A model generated the notes under the pieces. It did not search any database. It was not told the origin of the DNA and worked only from the letters and a program-made list of their open reading frames with translations. A stretch of DNA of 64,000 bases, from the NCBI GenBank assembly GCA_902800965.1, contig CADCGK010000008.1:50822-114821 (forward strand). The letters run 5' to 3'. The position numbers and the translations under genes were made by a program. Positions 1-6,612 of this stretch are shown piece after piece. Each line of letters starts with the position of its first letter. Position 1 is the first letter of the stretch. Origin of the DNA: an uncultured Bacteroidia bacterium. GTDB lineage: Bacteria; Bacteroidota; Bacteroidia; Bacteroidales; F082.

Positions 1-1
1 C

Positions 2-1219
2 ATTAACGATGAGATCTACATCTATACCAACTATGATGCACCCAAGGGTCGCGTGGTCAAGGTTTCAGCCAAGGCTCCCCAGATGGAGAATTGGAAGGAC
101 ATCATCCCCGAGTCGGACAACGTGCTGGTCTCGGCTCAACTGGCCAATGGCAAAATGATTGTCACCTACGACAAGGATGCAGCCAACCATGCCTACGTCT
201 ATACCATGGACGGCGAGCAACTCCATGAGATCGCCCTGCCTACCTACGGCGAAGTCGGCTTCAGCTGCCGTTACGACGAGCCTGAGGTTTACTACGGCTT
301 CACCTCGTTTGTCTATCCGACCACCATCTTCAAATATGACATCGACTCCAATGAATCCACGGTGTTCCGCGCTCCAGCCGTCGATTTCGACCCCGAGGCG
401 TTTGCCACAGAACAAGTTTTCGTCATCAGTAAGGACGGTACCAAGGTGCCGATGTTCCTGACCTACAAGAAGGACTTGAAGATGGACGGCAAGAACCCCA
501 CCCTGCTTTACGGCTACGGCGGCTTTAACATCACCTTGAATCCAGGCTTCAGCACATCTCGCCTGCCTTTCTTGGAGAATGGCGGCATCTATGCCCAGAT
601 GAACCTCCGCGGCGGCAATGAGTATGGCGAAGAATGGCATCTGGCTGGTACCAAGCTCGAGAAGCAGAACGTGTTCGACGACTGTATCGCCTGTGCCGAA
701 TACCTGATTCAGAAGAACTACACCTCACCCGATTATCTTGCCTTGAACGGCGGATCGAACGGTGGACTGTTGGTGGGTGCCGTGGTGAACCAACGCCCTG
801 ACCTCTTCAAGGTGGCCGTGCCTCAGGTGGGTGTGATGGACATGCTGCGTTATCATCTCTTCACCATCGGTTGGAACTGGGCCAGCGACTATGGCACCAG
901 CGAGGACGACGAAGCCATGTTCAAGGCTTTGTATGCCTACTCACCGCTGCATACCATCAAGAGTGGTGCCGACGTGCACTATCCTGCCATCATGGTGACT
1001 ACCGCCGACCACGACGACCGTGTGGTTCCCGCCCACAGCTTCAAGTATGCCGCTGCACTGCAAGCTGCGCAGACTGGCGATGAGCCGAAGATCATCCGTA
1101 TCGACAGCAAAGCCGGTCACGGCGGTGGCAAGCCGATCGCCAAGGTGCTGGAGGAACAAGCGGATATCTATTCGTTTATCCTGTATAATATGGGGGTAGA
1201 ATACGGAAGTCAGAAGTAA
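2..1219 (+). CDS. Prolyl oligopeptidase (S9A), 3' part only
   Basis: This is a serine peptidase that cuts short peptides after proline. The reading frame is open from base 2, so the gene starts before the window and only about 405 C-terminal residues are seen: the end of the beta-propeller and the whole alpha/beta-hydrolase domain. The catalytic serine lies in GGSNGG (Ser codon at 755), the aspartate in DHDDRVVP (about base 1010) and the histidine in GHGGGKP near the end. The HxxGGN-type oxyanion stretch appears as NLRGGNEYG. The family is about 700 residues long, so roughly 300 are missing upstream. The family assignment is secure; whether it is periplasmic cannot be judged because the N-terminus is absent. 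Confidence 0.95.
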   Translation: MNDEIYIYTNYDAPKGRVVKVSAKAPQMENWKDIIPESDNVLVSAQLANGKMIVTYDKDAANHAYVYTMDGEQLHEIALPTYGEVGFSCRYDEPEVYYGFTSFVYPTTIFKYDIDSNESTVFRAPAVDFDPEAFATEQVFVISKDGTKVPMFLTYKKDLKMDGKNPTLLYGYGGFNITLNPGFSTSRLPFLENGGIYAQMNLRGGNEYGEEWHLAGTKLEKQNVFDDCIACAEYLIQKNYTSPDYLALNGGSNGGLLVGAVVNQRPDLFKVAVPQVGVMDMLRYHLFTIGWNWASDYGTSEDDEAMFKALYAYSPLHTIKSGADVHYPAIMVTTADHDDRVVPAHSFKYAAALQAAQTGDEPKIIRIDSKAGHGGGKPIAKVLEEQADIYSFILYNMGVEYGSQK

Positions 1220-1240
1220 GAAGACAGAAGACGGAAGAAG

Positions 1241-1352
1241 GTGCGGTAGCCGTCATTGCGAGGAGGAACGACGAAGCAATCCATAATTAACGACAAGTGG
1301 ATTGCCACGTCGCTCCGCTAAGCTCCGCTCCTCGCAATGACGGCTATCGCAC
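1241..1352. repeat. Long imperfect palindrome between convergent genes
   Basis: The arm GTGCGGTAGCCGTCATTGCG at 1241 is matched by its reverse complement, with one or two changes, ending near 1352. The inner parts (ACGAAGCAATCCA and TGGATTGC) also pair. The whole block folds into one long hairpin. It fills the gap between the peptidase stop and the convergent aroC stop. It resembles the dispersed hairpin repeats of the 'cgtcattgcgagg' type found in many bacteria, and could also serve as a terminator. Confidence 0.75.
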
Positions 1353-1363
1353 CATCATTTTTA

Positions 1364-2308
1364 TTAATGGTTCCTCAAAATAAGATCTATGGTAGTCAAT
1401 GCCGCCATGGCTTCTACGACAACCGCAGCACGCGGCAATGCGCAGACGTCATGGCGGTTGCCTTTTCCAATGGTTGGGATGGGCTTGAAGGCCACGTTGA
1501 AGAACACTTCTTCGCCATTGGTGATGCCGCCCTGAATGCCGCCGGAATGGTTACTCAAGAACTTTACGGTACGGTTGTCCTCAACTTTCATCTCATCGTT
1601 GGCTTCGGAGCCTTTCATGGCGGCCATGGCGAAGCCGTCGCCATATTCAAAGCCTTTGACGGCTGGAATGCTGAACATGGCCTTGGCCAGGCAGGCTTGG
1701 AACTTATCGAACATAGGTTCGCCAAGGCCTGCAGGTATCCCCGTGATGCTGCCGTGGACGATGCCGCCGACCGAATCACCGACAGCTCTGCATTGCTGCA
1801 GTAATGTTTCTATCTTTTCGGGATCCGTCTCACCGCCGATGCTTTTCACTTGGGCTTGCGCGCGGATGCCGTGTTGATCAAGAAGCTGTTTGGCGATGGC
1901 GCCGGCAACCACTACAGGAGCGGTGGTTCTTGCCGAGGCTCTACCTCCTCCCCTCCAGTCGCGGATGCCATATTTCGCCTGATAGGTGTAGTCGGCATGC
2001 GAGGGACGGAAATGGTCTTTTAACGCTTGGTAATCTTCGGGATGGGCATCGGTGTTACGGATGATGAAGGCGATGGGTGTGCCTAGGGTCACGCCATCGA
2101 GCAATCCCGAAAAAAACTCAACCTCATCGGCTTCCCTGCGTTGGGATGCCGATGAGGTTGTTCCTGTAGCCCTGCGGGCCAAATCAGAAGCAATCAGCTG
2201 CTTGTCGATCTGAACGCCAGAAGGACATCCGTCAATCACACCTCCAACGGCAACCCCGTGGGATTCCCCGAAGGTAGTGACCCGAAATATGTCCCCTATC
2301 GTATTCAA
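1364..2308 (-). CDS. aroC: Chorismate synthase
   Basis: Converts 5-enolpyruvylshikimate-3-phosphate to chorismate, the last step of the shikimate pathway, using reduced FMN. Signatures are the N-terminal RVTTFGESHG, then GxRxWRGGGRASAR (YGIRDWRGGGRASART), GGIQGGITNGEEV, and the C-terminal HDVCALPRAAVVVEAM. At 314 residues it is a little shorter than the usual 350-360, but all signature blocks are present and in order. The start is a TTG at 2308, because MNTIGDIFRV matches the usual family N-terminus and no ATG is near. This TTG sits in the last unit of a 7-base repeat array (2306-2336) that fills the gap to the upstream DUF349 gene, so the original start was probably replaced by the repeat. 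Confidence 0.93.
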   Translation of the reverse strand: MNTIGDIFRVTTFGESHGVAVGGVIDGCPSGVQIDKQLIASDLARRATGTTSSASQRREADEVEFFSGLLDGVTLGTPIAFIIRNTDAHPEDYQALKDHFRPSHADYTYQAKYGIRDWRGGGRASARTTAPVVVAGAIAKQLLDQHGIRAQAQVKSIGGETDPEKIETLLQQCRAVGDSVGGIVHGSITGIPAGLGEPMFDKFQACLAKAMFSIPAVKGFEYGDGFAMAAMKGSEANDEMKVEDNRTVKFLSNHSGGIQGGITNGEEVFFNVAFKPIPTIGKGNRHDVCALPRAAVVVEAMAALTTIDLILRNH

Positions 2309-2336
2309 CTGCTAACTGCCAACTGCCAACTGCCAA
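2306..2336. repeat. Heptamer array (AACTGCC/AACTGCT) at aroC start
   Basis: About four tandem units with a 7-base period. It starts inside the aroC start codon and ends exactly at the TAG stop of the upstream DUF349 gene, so it occupies the whole intergenic gap. Related arrays occur at 6578, 15599 and 16037. Confidence 0.85.
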
Positions 2337-4283
2337 CTAATCATTCACGATCTTCAGCTTCGCTTCCAAGACTTTCAGATCGTTCTTGGCCTTGTTGATC
2401 TTCTTCTCGTATTCAGCGCGCATCAGCTCGGAGTTCTTGCTGTTGGAGAAGAATCCGATGTTGTTCTCGAGGACGGCGATTTCGTCGCGGAGTTTCTGGA
2501 TCCTGTTGGCCAAGTTGTTCTTCTCTCTCCTCATCTTGTCGCTCGATTCCGGATCGTCCTTCATGAGTTCCACCATCTCCTTGTATTCGTTGGTGGTGAT
2601 CTCGTTCTGGTTGCTTCTCATCTTGTCGAAGAGGGCATCCACAGCCTTGCGGTATTCGCTATTGATGCTATCTTTGACCTTGATCGGCACGTGACCGATT
2701 TCGATCCATTGCTTCTGCAGGGCCTTGATGGCTTCCATGTTCTCAGCGCGGTTCGGCTTGAGTTCGAAGTTCTTGATGGCTTCGATGATGGCCTGTTTGG
2801 CGGTGAGGTTGGCGGCCTCTTCTTCTTTCAGTCCACCGAAGTGCTCGGCTTTGCGGCCGAAGAAGGTGTCGCAGGCAGCTCTGAAACGCTTCCAGATCTT
2901 GTCGGCGTGACGTTTCGGCACGGGGCCGATGGTCTTCCATTCTTCCTGGATCTTCTTGAATCGCTCGGTGGCTTTCTTCCATTCGGTGGATTCTTGAAGG
3001 GCTTCGGCTTCGATGCAGAGGTTGATCTTACGTTCGAGGTTCTCGGTCTGTCTGTCTTTCAGGTTGGCGAAGAACTCTTTCTTCTTGGCGAAGAAGGTGT
3101 CCATGGCGGTCTTGAAGCGGGTCCAGATCTCTTCGTTCTGTTTCTTCGAGGCGGGACCGACGGTCTTCCACACTTTGAAGAGCTCGCTGAGGTCGGTGGA
3201 TTTCTTTTGCCAGACGTTGATGCTGGTGTATTCTTCGTTGAGCAGCTCCTCGGCCTTCTCGCAGAGAGCGGTCTTGGTGGCGAGGTTGGCGTTCTGCTCA
3301 TCTTGGATCTTGGAATAATGTTCGCGGCGGATGGCGTTGATCTTGTCGGTGGCGGCTTTGAAGCGCTCCCAGATCTCGTCTTTCTTGTCCTGAGGCACCG
3401 GTCCTACTTCCTTCCATTCCTCATGGAGTTGCTGGAGGCTCTTGAAGGCCTTTGACATGGACTTCTCGTCGAGCAGCTCTTCGGCCTTTTCGCAAAGGAC
3501 GATCTTGGCGTCGAGGTTCTTCTTCATGTCGAGGTCGCGGAGTTCGCGGTTGATGTTGACTTTGTCGAAGAACTTCTCCACCAGGAAGTGGTAGGTGTTC
3601 CAAAGGTTGGCGTTCTCGGTGGCGGGCACCTGTCCGATGGTCTTCCACTTCTCTTGGAGGGCGCGGAAGTCATCGTAGGTCTTCTTTAGGGTCTCTTCAG
3701 AGGCGATGAGCTGCTTGAGCTCTTCGAGGATGGCTTGCTTCTGGGCCAGGTTCTCGTTTTTCTGGGCATCCAGCAACTCGTTCTGACGGGCGCGGTTGGC
3801 TTTGTAGATGCCGAAGGCGGCGTTGAAGCGCTTCTCGGCGTCGTCCATAACGTGCTGGTAGCTTTCTTTGTCTCCTCCGCTCTCCAGGAAGGCTTCCATT
3901 TCCTTGTCCATGTCTTCCTTGTTGAGCTTCATAAAACGAACGCGAATGGCAGTGACATTGTCCTTTTCCTTCATGACGTCAGGATCTTGGACAATCTCTT
4001 CGAGCATGGCGGCCAACTCTTCCTTGGTCTTCCCTTCAATATCAACTTTCTCAACAACATCTTCTTCCTCTTCAGCCTCTTCCATCTCCTCGTTGGTCAC
4101 GATCTCAGGAAGGACTTCGTCTTGAGGAATGATCTCCGTCGGCTTGACCTCTTCTTCAACTGGTTGCTCCATCAGGGTTTCCACTTTGATTCGTATACTA
4201 CCCGGAAGGACTGAAGACTGATTCAATTTGACGATTTTCTTTTTCTCATTGGCATCAATGGCCTTAAGCTCTTTATTTTCCAT
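2337..4283 (-). CDS. DUF349 repeat protein
   Basis: A 648-residue, highly charged cytoplasmic protein of unknown function that is common in Bacteroidota. After an acidic N-terminal part (Glu/Val-rich, residues about 30-90) it holds five copies of the DUF349 helical repeat. Each is marked by W-K-x-[IV]-G-x-[VA]-P followed about eight residues later by IWxRF or a similar stretch, for example WKTIGQVPA, WKEVGPVPQ, WKTVGPASK, WKTIGPVPK and the last, WIEIGHVPI. The C-terminus is predicted coiled coil (LRDEIAVLENNIGFF). No catalytic motif is seen. It is transcribed toward aroC and may share a transcript with it. A -7 box (TAAATTTG, 4343-4350) lies upstream. Confidence 0.9.
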   Translation of the reverse strand: MENKELKAIDANEKKKIVKLNQSSVLPGSIRIKVETLMEQPVEEEVKPTEIIPQDEVLPEIVTNEEMEEAEEEEDVVEKVDIEGKTKEELAAMLEEIVQDPDVMKEKDNVTAIRVRFMKLNKEDMDKEMEAFLESGGDKESYQHVMDDAEKRFNAAFGIYKANRARQNELLDAQKNENLAQKQAILEELKQLIASEETLKKTYDDFRALQEKWKTIGQVPATENANLWNTYHFLVEKFFDKVNINRELRDLDMKKNLDAKIVLCEKAEELLDEKSMSKAFKSLQQLHEEWKEVGPVPQDKKDEIWERFKAATDKINAIRREHYSKIQDEQNANLATKTALCEKAEELLNEEYTSINVWQKKSTDLSELFKVWKTVGPASKKQNEEIWTRFKTAMDTFFAKKKEFFANLKDRQTENLERKINLCIEAEALQESTEWKKATERFKKIQEEWKTIGPVPKRHADKIWKRFRAACDTFFGRKAEHFGGLKEEEAANLTAKQAIIEAIKNFELKPNRAENMEAIKALQKQWIEIGHVPIKVKDSINSEYRKAVDALFDKMRSNQNEITTNEYKEMVELMKDDPESSDKMRREKNNLANRIQKLRDEIAVLENNIGFFSNSKNSELMRAEYEKKINKAKNDLKVLEAKLKIVND

Positions 4284-4342
4284 TTTAATTCATTTTAAGT
4301 ATTATCAAGACCGAAGTCCCGATATGAGTTCACAAAAACGTG

Positions 4343-4350
4343 CAAATTTA
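4343..4350 (-). promoter_or_regulatory. -7 box TAAATTTG of DUF349 gene
   Basis: Matches the Bacteroidota TAnnTTTG consensus on the minus strand, about 60 bases before the start at 4283. No clear -33 TTG is seen at the right distance. Confidence 0.45.
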
Positions 4351-4395
4351 GCAATAAAAACGTAATGCGATCTATTTTGTGAAAAATTTGTTTTG

Positions 4396-4403
4396 TACCT
4401 TTG
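4396..4403 (+). promoter_or_regulatory. -7 box TACCTTTG of kinase-RapZ gene
   Basis: TAnnTTTG match 24 bases before the ATG at 4428. TTTTG at 4375-4379 could be the -33 element, though the spacing of 16 is short. Together with the box at 4343 it makes a divergent promoter region. Confidence 0.55.
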
Positions 4404-4427
4404 TAAACCAAATAAAGACGATAGGAC

Positions 4428-5876
4428 ATGCTTGATTATGATATCCAAAACGACTTGTCGGAACTCGTCCGCTCCATTGGGATGACGCCTGTTGACATCC
4501 TGCCGATCGCAGAGTCGGGTTCCTCCAGAAAATACTACCGTGTGAAGACCTCCGAGGCTTCCGTGATTGGCACTTATAACGCCAACGTGGAAGAAAACGA
4601 GGCCTTTTTCTATCTGACGGAACACTTTGGGAAGATGCATTTGCCTGTCCCCAAACTGTTGGCTGTCAACAAGGAACGAACCTGCTATCTGCAGTCGGAC
4701 CATGGCGACACCACCCTTTTCGGCCATGTCCAGCATGCTTTGGCGGCCGGGAAATATGACGAGCAGACGGTAGGGCTTTTCAAGCAAACGCTTGAGCAGC
4801 TGGTGCGTTTCCAGATTGAGGGACATCGCGGCCTTGACTATTCCAAGGTCTATCCCGTGCCTTGCTTCGACAAGCCTTCGGTAATGGACGACTTGGATTA
4901 TTTCAAGTATTATTTCGTGAAGCCGCATGCCGAGATCGTCTTTAACGAGACCCGGCTCAAAGCTGAGTTCAATGCCTTTGCCGATGTGGTCTGTCAGGCG
5001 AAAAACGACTTCTTCATGTATCGCGATTTCCAGTCTCGGAATGTCATGATCGACCATGACAAGCCGTGTTTCATCGATTATCAAGGTGGACGGCGGGGAC
5101 CGCTGCAATACGATGTGGTGTCGTTGCTCTATCAAGTGAAAGCACAGATGCCACAAAGCTTGCGTGATGAGTTGCTGGGGTATTATAAACAAGCTTTGAC
5201 GGCCTACCTTGATCCCGATTCGGTGGATTTCGACAGATATTATCCCTATTTCGTTTATCTGAGACTGCTGCAAGTGTTGGGTGCCTACGGCTTCCGCGGC
5301 TTGATACAGAAGAAAGCCCATTTCATCGAAAGCATCCCATACGCCCTGAAGGAACTCAAAACCTGGAATGAGAAACATCCCCTCGATGCCTATCCCGAAC
5401 TCCAGTCCGTGATCCTCCAAGTCGTCTCGTTGCTTAATAAGTTTACTCCTCACTCCTCACTCCTCACTCCTCACTCCCCCCTCACCGTAACAGTGAATAG
5501 CTTCTCCTTCAAGAAGGGCTATCCTGACGATTTTAGTGGCAATGGCGGTGGCTTTGTGTTCGACTGCCGTGCCTTGCCCAATCCTGGACGTGAACCTCAG
5601 TTCAAGACCAAGACGGGTCGCGACTGGGAAGTGGTGGAATACCTGACGGAGAAGCCCCAGACACATGTCTTTTTGGAGCATGTGAAAGGCATTGTCGGAC
5701 AAAGCATCGACAATTACCTGGAGCGGCATTTCAGCAACTTGATGGTCTCCTTTGGATGTACTGGCGGACAGCATCGTTCCGTGTTTTTCGCGCAAAGCAT
5801 CGCCGACTGGATCAAGGCGACCTACCCTACTGTAAACGTGAGGTTGAACCATATTGAACAGAAAATCCATGAATAG
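4428..5876 (+). CDS. APH/AmgK-like sugar kinase fused to RapZ-like C-terminal domain
   Basis: Residues about 1-330 form an aminoglycoside-phosphotransferase-fold kinase. The catalytic loop is YRDFQSRN (Asp about 200, Asn about 205) and the metal-binding Asp is in FIDYQGG (about 217). The closest functional model is AmgK, which phosphorylates N-acetylmuramate or N-acetylglucosamine at the anomeric carbon. Residues about 355-482 match the RapZ C-terminal domain, with GCTGGQHRS as its hallmark; in enterobacterial RapZ this half binds glucosamine-6-phosphate and RNA. The N-terminal RapZ P-loop domain is absent. The two halves are joined by a short linker encoded by a heptamer repeat (5445-5477). 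The next gene is a MurU-like nucleotidyltransferase that overlaps by 8 bases, which supports an amino-sugar recycling role by inference. Confidence 0.82.
   Translation: MLDYDIQNDLSELVRSIGMTPVDILPIAESGSSRKYYRVKTSEASVIGTYNANVEENEAFFYLTEHFGKMHLPVPKLLAVNKERTCYLQSDHGDTTLFGHVQHALAAGKYDEQTVGLFKQTLEQLVRFQIEGHRGLDYSKVYPVPCFDKPSVMDDLDYFKYYFVKPHAEIVFNETRLKAEFNAFADVVCQAKNDFFMYRDFQSRNVMIDHDKPCFIDYQGGRRGPLQYDVVSLLYQVKAQMPQSLRDELLGYYKQALTAYLDPDSVDFDRYYPYFVYLRLLQVLGAYGFRGLIQKKAHFIESIPYALKELKTWNEKHPLDAYPELQSVILQVVSLLNKFTPHSSLLTPHSPLTVTVNSFSFKKGYPDDFSGNGGGFVFDCRALPNPGREPQFKTKTGRDWEVVEYLTEKPQTHVFLEHVKGIVGQSIDNYLERHFSNLMVSFGCTGGQHRSVFFAQSIADWIKATYPTVNVRLNHIEQKIHE
5445..5477. repeat. In-frame heptamer array (ACTCCTC) in the fusion linker
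   Basis: About 4.7 tandem copies of ACTCCTC, read in frame as the linker THSSLLTPHSPL between kinase and RapZ-like domains. It is the same kind of 7-base array that marks gene boundaries elsewhere in the window. Confidence 0.85.
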
Positions 5877-6600
5877 AACAGCCATGATTCTCGCTGCCGG
5901 TCTGGGAACCAGGCTCAAGGAACTGACCCACGACCGACCCAAAGCCCTTGTCGAAGTGGCTGGAAAGACCCTGCTGGAGCGCAATCTCGAGAATCTTCAG
6001 CAGCATGGTTTCGATACCATCATCGTCAATATCCATCACTTTGGAGAACAAATCATCCAATTTCTTGAGTCGCATGACTTTCAGGCGGACATCTATGTGT
6101 CGGACGAGCGCGGTGCCTTGATGGATACAGGGGGCGGCATCGTCCAAGCGCTTCCCTTCTTCCATGATGCACCGGCAGTGTTGGTGCACAATGTGGATAT
6201 CCTCAGTGATGTCGATCTCCAAGCCAAGTACGACCAATTCGTTGCATCTCAGGATGACGCCTGGCTGTTGACTCAAGATCGGATTACGAGCCGGAAGCTG
6301 CTCTTTGATGAGCAAGGTCTGTTGATCGGCTGGAAAAACTTGAAAGACGATGCCTACAAATGGGTGGATGGCGCCAGGGATCAGTATAGGGAGCTGGCTT
6401 TCAATGGTATGCATGTTTTCAGGCCATCGCTGTTTGCCGAATTCCCTTGGCAGCGCTACAGCATCATCGACCTGTATCTCCAACAAGCCCGTGCATACCG
6501 CATTCGCTCTGTCGAAATCAATCCCACCTATTGGTTCGATCTCGGCAAAGCCGAAGATTTCGCCCATATCGAATCCCAACTGCTAACTGCTAATTGCTAA
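5869..6600 (+). CDS. MurU-like sugar-1-phosphate nucleotidyltransferase
   Basis: A left-handed-parallel-helix-free, short (243 residue) nucleotidyltransferase of the RmlA/GlmU fold. The signature is LAAGLGTRLKELTHDRPKAL at the N-terminus, with the metal-binding D in HNVDILSDVD and D in NPTYWFDLGKAED near the end. The ATG at 5869 is preferred to the TTG at 5854 because it starts directly before the fold. It overlaps the kinase stop by 8 bases, so the two are translationally coupled. The kinase plus nucleotidyltransferase pairing matches AmgK-MurU, which turns N-acetylmuramate into UDP-MurNAc and bypasses de novo synthesis; the substrate here is inferred. The last residues (QLLTANC) are encoded by a heptamer repeat. 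Confidence 0.82.
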   Translation: MNRTAMILAAGLGTRLKELTHDRPKALVEVAGKTLLERNLENLQQHGFDTIIVNIHHFGEQIIQFLESHDFQADIYVSDERGALMDTGGGIVQALPFFHDAPAVLVHNVDILSDVDLQAKYDQFVASQDDAWLLTQDRITSRKLLFDEQGLLIGWKNLKDDAYKWVDGARDQYRELAFNGMHVFRPSLFAEFPWQRYSIIDLYLQQARAYRIRSVEINPTYWFDLGKAEDFAHIESQLLTANC

Positions 6601-6612
6601 TTGCTAATTGCT
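6578..6612. repeat. Heptamer array (AACTGCT/AATTGCT) across a gene joint
   Basis: Five units with a 7-base period. It encodes the last residues and stop codon of the MurU-like gene and ends directly at the ATG (6613) of the nuclease gene. Confidence 0.85.

Noticed and set aside
4305..5453. Long open frame on the minus strand opposite the kinase gene
   Set aside because: Shadow of a real gene: the plus strand has clear kinase and RapZ motifs, while the antisense product matches nothing.
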